From DAOUJI01 sp965219565 (lineage in GTDB: Bacteria; Chloroflexota; Dehalococcoidia; Lucifugimonadales; JAGWBF01), in the NCBI GenBank assembly GCA_965219565.1, contig OZ244780.1:1054001-1118000 (forward strand): 64,000 bases of DNA. The letters run 5' to 3'. Shown one piece after another: positions 45,500 to 54,208 of the stretch; position 1 is the first letter of the stretch; each line of letters starts with the position of its first letter. Under the pieces are notes generated by a model. The model was given only the letters and a program-made list of their open reading frames with translations. It had not been told where the DNA came from and ran no database searches. A program made the position numbers and the translations under genes.

Positions 45500-46928
45500 C
45501 AAAGAGGGAGAATTTCAGCCCATAACTAATGAAGCTTTACATACACTTTTCCCGATCGCCGGTTGGCTCGAAGAGCACGCCCGATTCGCTGAGATAACCG
45601 GCGGCACAGATCCGATATTGCCGACTCCGTTCCGGATCGGTGAGACCAGCGCCGCCGCGCTCGCGGCAATCGGCCTCGCCGTCTCCGATCTGTGGAAATT
45701 GCGTACCGGGCGTCGCCAAAAAGTCGTCGTTGATATCCGCCAGGCGACCGCCGCACTACGCAGCAACCGTTACATGAAGATGGACGGGGCGCCCGTTTCG
45801 ACCGAGCTCAACGCGATATCGGGCGTCTATCCGGCGAAGAATGGCCGCTGGAGCTATCTCCACTGCAGCTTCCCGAACCACCGTGCCGCCTCACTCAGCG
45901 TACTTGACGTGCCGGAAGATCCCGAGGCAGTGCGCAAGGCGGTAGCGAATTGGGACGCTCTCGAGCTTGAGGAGGCAATCATCGCCGCAAACGGCACCGG
46001 AGGAATGGTGCGCACCATGGACGAATGGGCCCAGCACCCACAGGCCGCGGCAATCGCCTCGCTGCCACTGATGGAGATCATCAAGATCGGCGACAGCCCG
46101 CCGGAAAAGCTCCCTGATGGCGATCGACCGTTGTCGGGCGTCCGGGTGCTCGACCTAACCCGCGTCCTCGCCGGTCCAACCTGTGCACGCACCCTCGCCG
46201 AGCACGGCGCCGACGTTTTGAGAATCACTGGGGCGCACCTGCCGAGTTACGGTCACCAGGAATACGATACCGGCCACGGCAAGCTCTCCGCCCATCTTGA
46301 TCTACGGGACAAGAAGGATCTCGAGACGCTACGCGAGCTGGTCCGTGAGGCCGACGTGTTCTCGCAAGGATACCGTCCGGAAACCCTCAACAACCGCGGC
46401 CTCTCGCCGGAAGCGCTGGCGCAATTGCGGCCTGGTATCATCTATGTCTCACTGAGCGCCTTTAGTCATGTGGGGCCGTGGGCATCTCGCCGCGGCTTCG
46501 ACACAGTGGTGCAGACGGTCAGCGGCATCACCAACCGCCAAGGTGAGCTGTTTCCAGACACTGTCCCTGGCCCGCAATTCTACCCCGTGTCGGCGGTCGA
46601 CTATTTAAGTGGCTATCTGATGGCGTTTGGCGCACTGGTGGCTCTAGCGCGACGAGCCCATGAGGGCGGCAGCTGGCTCGTGCGGGTCTCTCTAGCCCAG
46701 ACCGGGCACTGGCTCATCGGACGTGGCCAGGTGCCAGATGCCGAGCTCAAGGACGTGCCAAAAGAATTCACCACCTTAGAGCTAGAGCGCTGGTCGATGG
46801 AGAGCGAAACGCCGGTCGGTCTGCTTCGGCATCTTGGGCCGGTACTAGGCCTATCGGAGACGCCGCCGCACTGGGCACGGCCCTCAGTGCCTCTCGGCTA
46901 CAACGAGCCCGTGTGGCCGGAAAATTAA
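45462..46928 (+). CDS. CaiB/BaiF-family CoA transferase, N terminus replaced by an IS end
   Basis: A 488-codon frame of the type III CoA-transferase family, which moves CoA between carboxylic acids. The core region is 'LSGVRVLDLTRVLAGPTCAR', 'LAEHGADVLRI', 'LDLRDKKDLETLRELVREAD', 'VFSQGYRPETLNNRGLSPEA' and 'GIIYVSLSAFSHVGPWASRR'. It is preceded by a CaiB-like N-terminal portion ('ITNEALHTLFPIAGWLEEHA'). There is no ATG or GTG at the natural start: the only in-frame start is TTG 45462, inside the IS1380-end block, giving an artificial RRHRVPSGKFRIK head. Codon use looks different from its neighbours, which suggests transfer. It may be expressed from the IS promoter or may be dead. Confidence 0.7.
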   Translation: MRRHRVPSGKFRIKEGEFQPITNEALHTLFPIAGWLEEHARFAEITGGTDPILPTPFRIGETSAAALAAIGLAVSDLWKLRTGRRQKVVVDIRQATAALRSNRYMKMDGAPVSTELNAISGVYPAKNGRWSYLHCSFPNHRAASLSVLDVPEDPEAVRKAVANWDALELEEAIIAANGTGGMVRTMDEWAQHPQAAAIASLPLMEIIKIGDSPPEKLPDGDRPLSGVRVLDLTRVLAGPTCARTLAEHGADVLRITGAHLPSYGHQEYDTGHGKLSAHLDLRDKKDLETLRELVREADVFSQGYRPETLNNRGLSPEALAQLRPGIIYVSLSAFSHVGPWASRRGFDTVVQTVSGITNRQGELFPDTVPGPQFYPVSAVDYLSGYLMAFGALVALARRAHEGGSWLVRVSLAQTGHWLIGRGQVPDAELKDVPKEFTTLELERWSMESETPVGLLRHLGPVLGLSETPPHWARPSVPLGYNEPVWPEN

Positions 46929-47155
46929 AACGGTGATTTAGCCGGCCAACGATCTCATGGAGTCCCAGCCGGGCAAAATGGTGGGTTCGAGGCCCAACGC
47001 GCTCCGCAATTCGCACGGTAGGTATTCCTTAGTGCAGGATCAAGCCACCTTCTTTGCGATACCAAGATGATCGAGATAGGGACAAACAAAATAATCACAG
47101 ACTCGCTCCGTGGTCTCCCGAGCAGTCAGCTTCCGTCCGTTTGAGGTGGACCCGG

Positions 47156-48100
47156 TTATTTAGACAGAATCAGGGCAGAGTTAAGTGAGAATCCCGCCGC
47201 TCCTGCCAGTCGTTCTGCTCCAGTACCGGGTGAAGACCTCCTTCCACTATACTCCTCCTCCCCGACTCCCTGCTCTCCTTGGAACACCTCGGCCGGCGTC
47301 CGGTAGCCCAAGGCCTGATGGGGCCTTAGATGGTTGTAGAACCGGAAGTAGTCCTCCAGTTCCCCGCGGGCTTCGTGGCAGTCAGCGTAAGCCTTCAGGT
47401 GCACCTCTTCGTACTTCACCGTCCGCCACAGCCGCTCCACGAAGATGTTGTCGGAGTACCGCCCCTTCCCGTCCATGCTGATCTTCACCCTGTGCTCCTG
47501 GAGGACCTGGGTGAACTCCAGGCTGGTGAACTGGCTTCCCTGGTCGGTATTGAACACCTCAGGCTTCCCACGGGTCAGGGCCTCCTCCAGCGCCTCGGCG
47601 CAAAAGCCGGCCTCCAGGGTGTTGGACAGCCTCCAGGCCACCACGTACCGGCTGTGCCAGTCCATGATGGCCACCAGGTAGAGGAATCCACGGGCCATGG
47701 GCAGGTAGGTGATGTCCGCTGCCCACACCTGGTTGGGCCGGGTGATCCTGGCCTTCCTCAACAGGTATGGATAGACTTTGGCGCCCGGCGTCGGCCTGCT
47801 GGCGCCAGGCTTCCGGTAGATGGCCCTTAGCCCCATGGCGCGCATCAGCCGCTGCACCCGCTTCCGGTTCACCCGTACCCCACACCTTCCCAGCCAGGCC
47901 TTCATCCGCCTCGACCCGTAGAAGGGGGTCTCCAGGTACTGCCGGTCGATCTCGCCCATCAGGAACAGGTCCTCTTCCGAGGCCATCTTGGGGCGGTAGT
48001 ATATGCTGGAACGGGTTACCCCCAGCAGGGAGCACTGCCGCACTATCGGCAGTTTCGGGTGTTCCCTGTCCACCATCTGCCGCCGGCGTGCCGGGCTCAT
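47156..48100 (-). CDS. IS3-family transposase, orfB (type C)
   Basis: A 314-residue DDE transposase: 'QVWAADITYLPMARGFLYLV', 'NTDQGSQFTSLEFTQVLQEH' and 'NIFVERLWRTVKYEEVHLKA'. I chose ATG 48100, which overlaps orfA by ATGA; a longer frame upstream is only the shadow of orfA. Confidence 0.92.
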   Translation of the reverse strand: MSPARRRQMVDREHPKLPIVRQCSLLGVTRSSIYYRPKMASEEDLFLMGEIDRQYLETPFYGSRRMKAWLGRCGVRVNRKRVQRLMRAMGLRAIYRKPGASRPTPGAKVYPYLLRKARITRPNQVWAADITYLPMARGFLYLVAIMDWHSRYVVAWRLSNTLEAGFCAEALEEALTRGKPEVFNTDQGSQFTSLEFTQVLQEHRVKISMDGKGRYSDNIFVERLWRTVKYEEVHLKAYADCHEARGELEDYFRFYNHLRPHQALGYRTPAEVFQGEQGVGEEEYSGRRSSPGTGAERLAGAAGFSLNSALILSK

Positions 48101-48381
48101 GGACCGGACCTCTCCGCCAAGAAATCCCGCTCCACCTTGAGCTGCCCGATCTCCTGGTACAGGCGGGCGACCAGGGCGGCGTCGTTCTTTGCCTTCTGTT
48201 CCCGACCGTTGCCGAAGACGCCGGAGGCGCCCTCCACAAGAGCCTTCTTCCAAGCCTGAATCTGCCCGGGGTGGACTTCATACCTGGCTGCGAGCTGGGC
48301 CACCGTCTCCTGGCCCTTGACCGCCTCCAGCGCCACCTTGGCCTTGAAAGCCGGGCTGTACTTACTTCGTCCTTTCGACAT
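48097..48381 (-). CDS. IS3-family transposase, orfA (type C)
   Basis: A 94-residue HTH protein: 'KYSPAFKAKVALEAVKGQET', 'AARYEVHPGQIQAWKKALVE' and the C-terminal coiled coil 'LVARLYQEIGQLKVERDFLA'. It clearly differs from the A-type orfA. Confidence 0.92.
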   Translation of the reverse strand: MSKGRSKYSPAFKAKVALEAVKGQETVAQLAARYEVHPGQIQAWKKALVEGASGVFGNGREQKAKNDAALVARLYQEIGQLKVERDFLAERSGP

Positions 48382-48657
48382 TTCCCACTCCTTCCAGACA
48401 GCAACAGCTGCCCTTAGTTTAGGAGCGGGACTCTCACTTGCCTACCTGTCCGAATTCCGGGGTCCACCTCACACCTACATCAATGGCTCTGCGGAGCTGG
48501 CCGTCGTGATAGGTAAGCACGTGCTAGTCGAGTTCGTAGTGGTTACATTCAGGGTCGGAAGGGCGAATGGTGATCTCGACTGGGTAGTGACTCCTGTTTA
48601 TGAGGTCTCGTACTTGACTTGAGAGGTCTTCTGGCCAGAGACCTCCCTTGCCGGAAC

Positions 48658-48778
48658 AGGGTCTTTTAATTGTCCCCCTGAGCAGAAGGCGAAGGGTCTA
48701 TCCTAACATGGTTAGATGCTTCGCCTTCTGCTGTGTGGTACGGAACTCTCAGCATAACGAAGAGAATTAAAAGACCCT
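48658..48778. mobile_element. MITE with ISAs1-type ends
   Basis: A 121-bp element bounded by AGGGTCTTTTAATTG and the inverted CAATTAAAAGACCCT-like end (GAATTAAAAGACCCT). Inside is a long hairpin with arms GCAGAAGGCGAAG and CTTCGCCTTCTGC. The ends match those of the ISAs1 element at 37391-38588, so that type of transposase probably mobilised it. It has no coding capacity. Confidence 0.75.
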
Positions 48779-48796
48779 ACAATCCGCTGGCCTCGA

Positions 48797-48825
48797 TTGT
48801 CCCCCGTTGCCCAGTGCTCTATAAT
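48797..48825 (+). promoter_or_regulatory. Sigma-70-type promoter for the GlcG-like gene
   Basis: TTGTCC (48797-48802), 17-bp spacer, TATAAT (48820-48825), 19 bp after the MITE and 36 bp before the start codon. The -10 is perfect consensus. Confidence 0.65.
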
Positions 48826-48860
48826 TGGCCTGCCAAAAAACTTGAGAGGGAGGTTGTCGT

Positions 48861-49253
48861 ATGGCTCTTACTATGGCAGAAGCGAACCGGATTGCTCAGG
48901 CGACTATAGCGAAAGCAGAAGAGATGAACATCAGGATAAGTGTCGCTGTGGTTGACACAGGTGGGCGTCTCCAGGCCTTTAGTCGCATGGATGGCGCCAT
49001 CTGGGCCAGTGCTCTAGGCTCCCAGGGCAAGGCTGTAGCCTCGGCTGCATTCGGACGTCCCAGTGGTGATATCTCGCCTGATGCTGCCACTCCTCGGGGC
49101 ATCGCTGCCGCAGCAGGGGGACACATGATCCCCGGTGGGCAGGGAGCGGTCCCCATTGTCCGCAACGGTGTGCTGGAAGGTGCCTGTGGCGTGGGTGGTG
49201 GCACCAGTCAGCAGGACGAGGACTGTGCCCGGGCTGGAGCAGGCACGCTCTAA
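48861..49253 (+). CDS. GlcG/HbpS-family heme-binding-type protein
   Basis: A 130-residue protein of the GlcG/HbpS (DUF336) family: 'LTMAEANRIAQATIAKAEEM', 'RISVAVVDTGGRLQAFSRMD', 'GKAVASAAFGRPSGD' and a glycine-rich C terminus 'LEGACGVGGGTSQQDEDCAR'. Members bind heme or cobalamin or are found with glycolate or aromatic catabolism. It has a good GGGAGG site and is monocistronic. The exact ligand is not evident. Confidence 0.9.
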   Translation: MALTMAEANRIAQATIAKAEEMNIRISVAVVDTGGRLQAFSRMDGAIWASALGSQGKAVASAAFGRPSGDISPDAATPRGIAAAAGGHMIPGGQGAVPIVRNGVLEGACGVGGGTSQQDEDCARAGAGTL

Positions 49254-49599
49254 CGCTATACCAACGGTATACGGGGGTATTCATACTAAAAGTGTTCTTA
49301 GTCAGGGATGCGTTAAAGGATTCCTTGCTTTTCCCTGCTCCGTGTATTGGGCAGCACCCGACCAGTTCGTCATTTGACAATTTTTTTGAAGTGTATCCCC
49401 CTTATTTCAATGAAGATATATAACCCGACCACCCACATATATTTGTCAGAGACACCGAACTTTGCGAATGGTGAGTAATTCACAAGGGAGCGACTCCCCG
49501 GACTATGGTTCTGTAGAGTCGCTTTGGACTAGCTTTCATCAACTGGCTAGACAATAAGGCGAATAATTCCCATCAATTACAGTATATAAGGGCTATGAC
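49254..49599. other. Intergenic, A+T-richer stretch
   Basis: This contains a TTGACA at 49375-49380 followed by a T-run, but no spaced -10 of quality. No gene could be supported. Confidence 0.4.
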
Positions 49600-49730
49600 A
49601 TGGCTAACAACGGGTTATAGGTGCTGGACAGTGATATGCACTGTATGGAGCCTCCGGACCTGTGGGAGTGTTACATAGACGCCCCCCTTCAAGTCCCGTG
49701 CCCCCAAGGGCCCACGGGAGCGGGATCTTC
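49600..49730 (+). pseudogene. Amidohydrolase N-terminal fragment, copy of the 53811 gene start
   Basis: ATG 49600 with leader TATAAGGGCTATGAC reads MANNGL, a TAG stop, then VLDSDMHCMEPPDLWECYID and, after an extra C, residues corresponding to 'KSRAPKGARER'. The intact gene at 53811 reads MANHGFKVLDSDMHCMEPPD with leader TATAAGGGGCAAGAC. Homology stops at about 49730, where an unrelated ATPase fragment starts on the other strand. Confidence 0.75.
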
Positions 49731-50091
49731 CTAGTACTTTCTTGATCCCCTCTAGCTTGTGAATGGTCTCGGACCTTTCCGCGAACATTACTCTGAGCTG
49801 CTTCACTAAAGAATCCGCCACTCCATAGAGCGTCGGGAACTCCCAGCAATTGACGTACTCCGTTTTGACCTGCGTCTCCTCTTGCACCCGCTTCAATACA
49901 TTCTTGGTGATTGCTGTCTTGCCAGTACCCGGTCTGCCGAATAACAGAACGTGTAATGGTGACCCGCCGGCGAGGAAAGGATTCAGGGAGTTCATGACCT
50001 CAGTGATATGAGTATCTCGCGCTCTCAAAGTATCAGGCACAAAGCTATTATCCAGTGGTGACGAGTCCACGATCACCAAATTTGAGGTCAT
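49731..50091 (-). pseudogene. Orc1/Cdc6-type AAA ATPase, N-terminal fragment
   Basis: From ATG 50091: MTSNLVIVDSSPLDNSFVPD, 'HITEVMNSLNPFLAGGSPLH', Walker A in 'VLLFGRPGTGKTAITKNVLK' and 'KTEYVNCWEFPTLYGVADSL'. This order matches the start of archaeal Orc1/Cdc6 replication-initiator ATPases. The Walker B, sensor and winged-helix parts are missing: after about residue 119 the frame runs into antisense amidohydrolase sequence. It is a chimeric, surely inactive fragment, unusual in a bacterial setting. Confidence 0.65.
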
Positions 50092-50169
50092 AGAAACATC
50101 TATTAGGTTTTCGATGATAATTTCTTTTCTGCCTGGAGCCTGCCGTTTACGCCTTATGGGACCATTACG

Positions 50170-50385
50170 TTGTACAAGGGCAAGATGCCTGATTCAAGAA
50201 TTCGCATTCCACGAGTCACCTATGGTACATGCGAGGCTTTTGTGCGAGATGCAAGGAATATCGAAGTGATGACGGCATTGATGCTCACCCCATCCAATGG
50301 GAGTCAGGAGTTGCAGTTTGTGGAAAGTGGGGGGGCCTATTGTGATGTGCAGAATAGCAATGGAGGAAACGGAGAGAACAACTAA
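50170..50385 (+). CDS. Small hypothetical protein, 71 residues
   Basis: An unrecognised frame starting 'MYKGKMPDSRIRIPRVTYGT' and ending in a low-complexity 'NSNGGNGENN'. It is divergent from the Orc1/Cdc6 fragment. There is no clear ribosome-binding site, so it may not be a gene. A second small frame (50504-50662, 52 codons, MDDKTDEYMDDESKWYRKTY...) ends just inside the element B copy and is equally uncertain. Confidence 0.25.
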   Translation: MYKGKMPDSRIRIPRVTYGTCEAFVRDARNIEVMTALMLTPSNGSQELQFVESGGAYCDVQNSNGGNGENN

Positions 50386-50699
50386 CAAGATGAAGCCCAT
50401 CCCACCCGAACACAAAGCATTCTTACGAAAACTCGTAGGCTAATTCCGATCTCTCACACGAAAGGTATCTCATTGGTGAGATAAAGCGATCACGTTGATG
50501 TAAATGGACGATAAGACCGACGAGTACATGGATGATGAAAGTAAGTGGTACAGAAAAACGTATCGCGAAAGATTTGGCCAGGACCCCTTTCAAGAATCAG
50601 GGGATTCAAAGGCTCCACCTGGATTCGAGGGATATCGGCCACCGTTCAAGCTGCATTGTTAGCAACCAGCAAAAGTGGGACACTCTGAGACCCGAGAAA

Positions 50700-51681
50700 T
50701 CAGTGGTGGTCTTGAGGTCTTGTAAGCTCCCTGAGTCCCCTATTGTGCTGTCTTCGCCGTTGGATTGTTTGGGCCTGCACCTCCTTCCTGCGTCGTAGAA
50801 TCTCCTGCCGCCTTCCCTTGAGGACGTCTGAGGGCGTCACGTTTCCCAGGGCCTTGTGATAGCGGCGGTGTAGTAGCTGACGAAGGCCACGATGGCCGCC
50901 TCCAGGTCTGAGGGCATCTCATACGGCAGTTGGTTCACGTCTCGCTTGAGGGTCTGGCGGCAGCGCTCCAGCTTGCCGTTGGTCTGGGGGTGGAAGGGCG
51001 TTGCCAGTATGTGCTTGATGCCCACCATGCCCAGGCAGTCCCTGAAGGCCCTGGATACATAGCCGGGGCCGTTGTCGCTCAGCAGCCTAGTCCTGTCTTC
51101 TATCGGGACCTGGTCCATGCCGGTCCTGTCCACGGCCTCCTGGACACTTCTATGAGGGAGTCGGAGGTCATGTCCCTCTGAAGCCTGTGGGCCAGAATGA
51201 AGCGGGAGTAGTCGTCCATGACGGTGACCAGGTAGTAGCAGCCCCAGCCCACCACCCTGAAGTAGAAGGCATCGGTGGCCCACATCTGGTGGGGACCGGT
51301 GGTCTTCCGATGGTACTCCTTACCCGCAGCCAGCCGCATCTCAGGCCTCTTCACCAGCCCCTCCCTGCGCAGGATACGGTAAACCGTAGACTCTGATACG
51401 GAGAAGCCCATGTTGTCGGTGGTCCATGCGGCCAACTGCCGGCAACTCAGCTCCGGCATATCCCTGGCTGCCGACAGAACGTAGTCGACTTCCTGGGAAG
51501 TCAGCTTGTTCCATGGGGGATTGCCGCCTCCCACGTCGTCCTCAAGTCCTTGCTGCTCCTTCCGCCTCAGCCACCGATAGTAGGCGCTCTTGGCCACCCC
51601 AAGCTCACCCAGCGCCTTCCGCTTGGGCAGGGAGGACGAGGCTATCATGGCAGGCGCCTCCGTCTTTTCCGTGGCGCTCAT
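50700..51681 (-). pseudogene. Transposase orfB of element B copy 2, two frameshifts
   Basis: This has the same three reading-frame pieces and the same two shifts as the copy at 20199-21180, with the catalytic Asp regions 'HQMWATDAFYF' and 'LLSDNGPGYVS' in different frames. Confidence 0.8.
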
Positions 51682-52094
51682 CCGCCGGTACCGGCGGCGT
51701 CCCGGGGGATCGGGATGGCCTTTTTTGAGACGATGCCCCCCAGGGACAACTCCGCCGCCAACTGCTTCAGCTCTACGTTCTCTCTCTTGAGTTGGTGTAT
51801 TTCCTGCTGGGTGGGGTCCCTCAACGTGTCCCGGGCCAACCTCTCCTTCCCAGCCTCCATGAACTCCTTGGTCCATGCCTTGGTCCATGCATAGTAGGAA
51901 TGAGGCTTGATCCCCTTCCGCTTACACAGCTCGTTGACCGTCACCTCCCGGCGGAAGCCTTCCAGCACGATACGAACTTTCTCTTCCGGGGTGTACTTGC
52001 GCCGAGTAGCGGCCTTAACCGTGCGGACGAAGGACCTGGCCGCCTCTGTGCGCTCATCAGCGGCCACTGCTTTACCTGTTTCTGCCTGGGACAT
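51678..52094 (-). CDS. Transposase orfA of element B copy 2
   Basis: A 138-residue HTH protein identical to that at 19786-20202. It contains 'RKYTPEEKVRIVLEGFRREV' and the coiled-coil 'HQLKRENVELKQLAAEL'. Confidence 0.85.
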   Translation of the reverse strand: MSQAETGKAVAADERTEAARSFVRTVKAATRRKYTPEEKVRIVLEGFRREVTVNELCKRKGIKPHSYYAWTKAWTKEFMEAGKERLARDTLRDPTQQEIHQLKRENVELKQLAAELSLGGIVSKKAIPIPRDAAGTGG

Positions 52095-52207
52095 CTTTGG
52101 CTCCTCTATCTGAAGTACTCTACCTCGTCCAGGGAGCTGACCCCACATCAGATCTCTCGGGTTTTTCTACCCCCTCTGTTGTCCCACTATCGCTGACGTC
52201 CTACACT

Positions 52208-52677
52208 TTCGGTCCTTGAGGAGCCTGGACACGTACCGGGTGAAAGCGGCGTTCATGGTGTTGGAGACCTTGTATAGCTTTCCAGGAGTGAGCTCCTTAA
52301 CCTCTTAAGCGGGAAAGACCCAGGCGATAGAGTAGAATTTGTTACCTTCACATCAGATGGTAAGCCCGGAGGAGTTTCGAGTCCCTCAGGCTTAAGGATA
52401 TATTCCTCCCCCTTGAACATGAGAAGGTAGAGGACAAGCTGGGGTAGGTAAGATTTGTAGGGGCAAGGGGGACACCTTTGCCAACACAAGCATTGTCATT
52501 CCTTTGACAGTACTTTCCAGGACTTTCCAGGATCTCATCCCGGAGCAACTCCAGTGCGGTCGAAGAGCGATGAGCCCCTTCCCCGGGGTACAGTAATATT
52601 GCTCCGGTAGCTGGCTGCGGCAGCCTGACAAGGGGGGTGGAAGGTTAGGCATCTCCCAGCCCCTCTTGGCCATTATC
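52208..52677. other. Intergenic with one short open stretch
   Basis: Next to the element B edge the minus strand reads KELTPGKLYKVSNTMNAAFT then RYVSRLLKDRK, which looks coding-like but has no recognisable family and is cut by the element. The remainder holds nothing I can support. Confidence 0.3.
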
Positions 52678-53811
52678 TTAAGACTGGATCCCGTAGTACC
52701 TGGCGCAGTTGTCCCAAAGGATATTGCGCTTGTTTTCGTCTGAAATCTGGTTTTCCAAGAAGGTTTCCACCGAGTGGGGATATTGGGAGTCGGTGTGCGG
52801 CCAGTCGGTAGAGAAGACGATATGCTCATCCCCCATGTAGTCTATGACCTGTTTTACAAAGCGCTCGTCGGCCTCTACGGAGACGAAGCATTGCCTCTTA
52901 AAGTAATGGCTCGGGTCCTGGGGGAGGTCCTCAGCGGTAACACCATACTGGGTCTCATAGTGTTCATCCATGCGATCCAGGAGCCAGGGCAGCCAACCGC
53001 AGTTTCCCTCCAGAAAGGCCACTTTCATATTCGGATGCCGCTCTAGCACACCACCCCCGCACATGCTTAACACCGCCAGCATCATCTCCATGGGGTGACA
53101 GGCAACGTGGCGCAAAAAGGTGTTAGAGCCGAAGCGGTCCCCCACCTGGGGCAGTAGCGATCCGATTCCCTCATGGAACCCCAGGGGAGCCCCCAGCTCC
53201 TCTAGCTCGGACCAGAGGGGTTCGTAGTAGGGATCATGCCAGTTTCGCCCATTAACCGGATTGGGTCGCACGAAGACGGCCCGAAAACCGAGGTCTTTCA
53301 CCGCCCGTCGCGCCTCGGCCACCGCATCCTCCACGCTGTGGGGCGCCACCATGGCAGCGCCCAGAAGCCGGTTGGGATTAGCCTGGCAGTAGTCGTACAT
53401 CCAGTTGTTGTAGGCCCGGGCGATGGCGGCGGCAAAGTCGGAGTCAATACTGTCCAGGGCCACTGCAAAGAGGCCGGTGGTGGGATAAACGACGGCCACA
53501 TCAATCCCTTCCACGTCCATCGCTTCCAGTTGGGCCTCAGCGGGCCAACCCCGCTCGTAGGCACTCCTCATCCGTTCTACACGCCGCTCTTGCTCAGGAG
53601 TCAGGAGTCCACTTTGATTGGCGCCGCTGATGGCACCTGACACGGCGGGCATCGTCTTGCCTTCGATAAAGTAGCGGGCATCGAATACCCGCTCCCGTGC
53701 GCCCTTGGGGGCACGGGACTTGAAGGGGGCGTCTATGTAACGCTCCCACAGGTCCGGAGGCTCCATACAGTGCATGTCACTGTCCAGAACCTTAAACCCG
53801 TGGTTAGCCAT
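52678..53811 (-). CDS. Amidohydrolase-family (amidohydrolase_2) hydrolase
   Basis: A 377-residue intact paralogue: 'MANHGFKVLDSDMHCMEPPD' with the D-x-H pair, 'PLGFHEGIGSLLPQVGDRFG', 'RHVACHPMEMMLAVLSMCGG', 'LERHPNMKVAFLEGNCGWLP' and 'EHIVFSTDWPHTDSQYPHSV'. I chose ATG 53811 (AAGGGGCAAGAC upstream, as in the 6722 gene). The promoter and IS1380 right end at 53959-54049 lie upstream. A broken copy of its first 40 codons is at 49600. Confidence 0.93.
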   Translation of the reverse strand: MANHGFKVLDSDMHCMEPPDLWERYIDAPFKSRAPKGARERVFDARYFIEGKTMPAVSGAISGANQSGLLTPEQERRVERMRSAYERGWPAEAQLEAMDVEGIDVAVVYPTTGLFAVALDSIDSDFAAAIARAYNNWMYDYCQANPNRLLGAAMVAPHSVEDAVAEARRAVKDLGFRAVFVRPNPVNGRNWHDPYYEPLWSELEELGAPLGFHEGIGSLLPQVGDRFGSNTFLRHVACHPMEMMLAVLSMCGGGVLERHPNMKVAFLEGNCGWLPWLLDRMDEHYETQYGVTAEDLPQDPSHYFKRQCFVSVEADERFVKQVIDYMGDEHIVFSTDWPHTDSQYPHSVETFLENQISDENKRNILWDNCARYYGIQS

Positions 53812-53958
53812 GTCTTGCCCCTTATATACTTTATTTAAACTTACCCTTGGTGCGTGGTGGTATCCCTCATCCTCCCAACGCCCGCTGATAACTCTCCTTG
53901 ATGATCTCTGGGGTTGACTCCGCATTAATCTGCGTGGTTTCCAGTTTGGAGCGGCTCA

Positions 53959-54049
53959 AGCCGGAATTTCCCATTTGGCCCGAGCTTCCCATGAATTCCG
54001 GTCCCGCGATAGCATGCGGTAGTGTACAGATGCTATTTGACCCTGTCAA
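53959..54049 (-). promoter_or_regulatory. IS1380 right end with outward promoter
   Basis: Minus strand: TTGACA (54049-54044), 17 bp, TACACT (54026-54021), then CCAAATGGGAAATTCCGGCT (53978-53959). The motif end is about 253 bp past the IS1380 transposase C terminus. It points at the amidohydrolase start 148 bp further on. Confidence 0.65.
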
Positions 54050-54208
54050 CAACTCCTGCAAGCCTCCAATAGGCCCGGTAGGTGTCCCGTCACACCGATT
54101 CACCTCTTCAGAGAGCATTTCTGCCCCAGTTTCGGCCTGTTCCCACCCTCTTAGTGGCACACCTCGCCCTGGGTAACCACAAATCCCTTCCGACCTCATG
54201 GACAGCTA

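Larger units (their letters stand above)
47144..48469 (-). mobile_element. IS3-family insertion sequence, type C
   Basis: A 1,326-bp element related to, but distinct from, copies A1 and A2. It has similar inverted ends (AGGTGGACCCGGTTATTTAG and, inverted, AGGTGGACCCCGGAATTCGG) and intact orfA and orfB. No target duplication is apparent. Confidence 0.9.
50657..52205 (-). mobile_element. IS3-like element B, copy 2
   Basis: The inverted counterpart of 19675-21223; positions in the two copies sum to 71880 throughout. All translated segments agree between the copies. Twenty bases outside the element's right end (50637-50656) are also identical to 21224-21243. Confidence 0.85.

Noticed and set aside
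47183..47830. Possible plus-strand genes opposite the IS3 type C element
   Set aside because: They are shadows of orfB, with no ribosome-binding site and no family resemblance.
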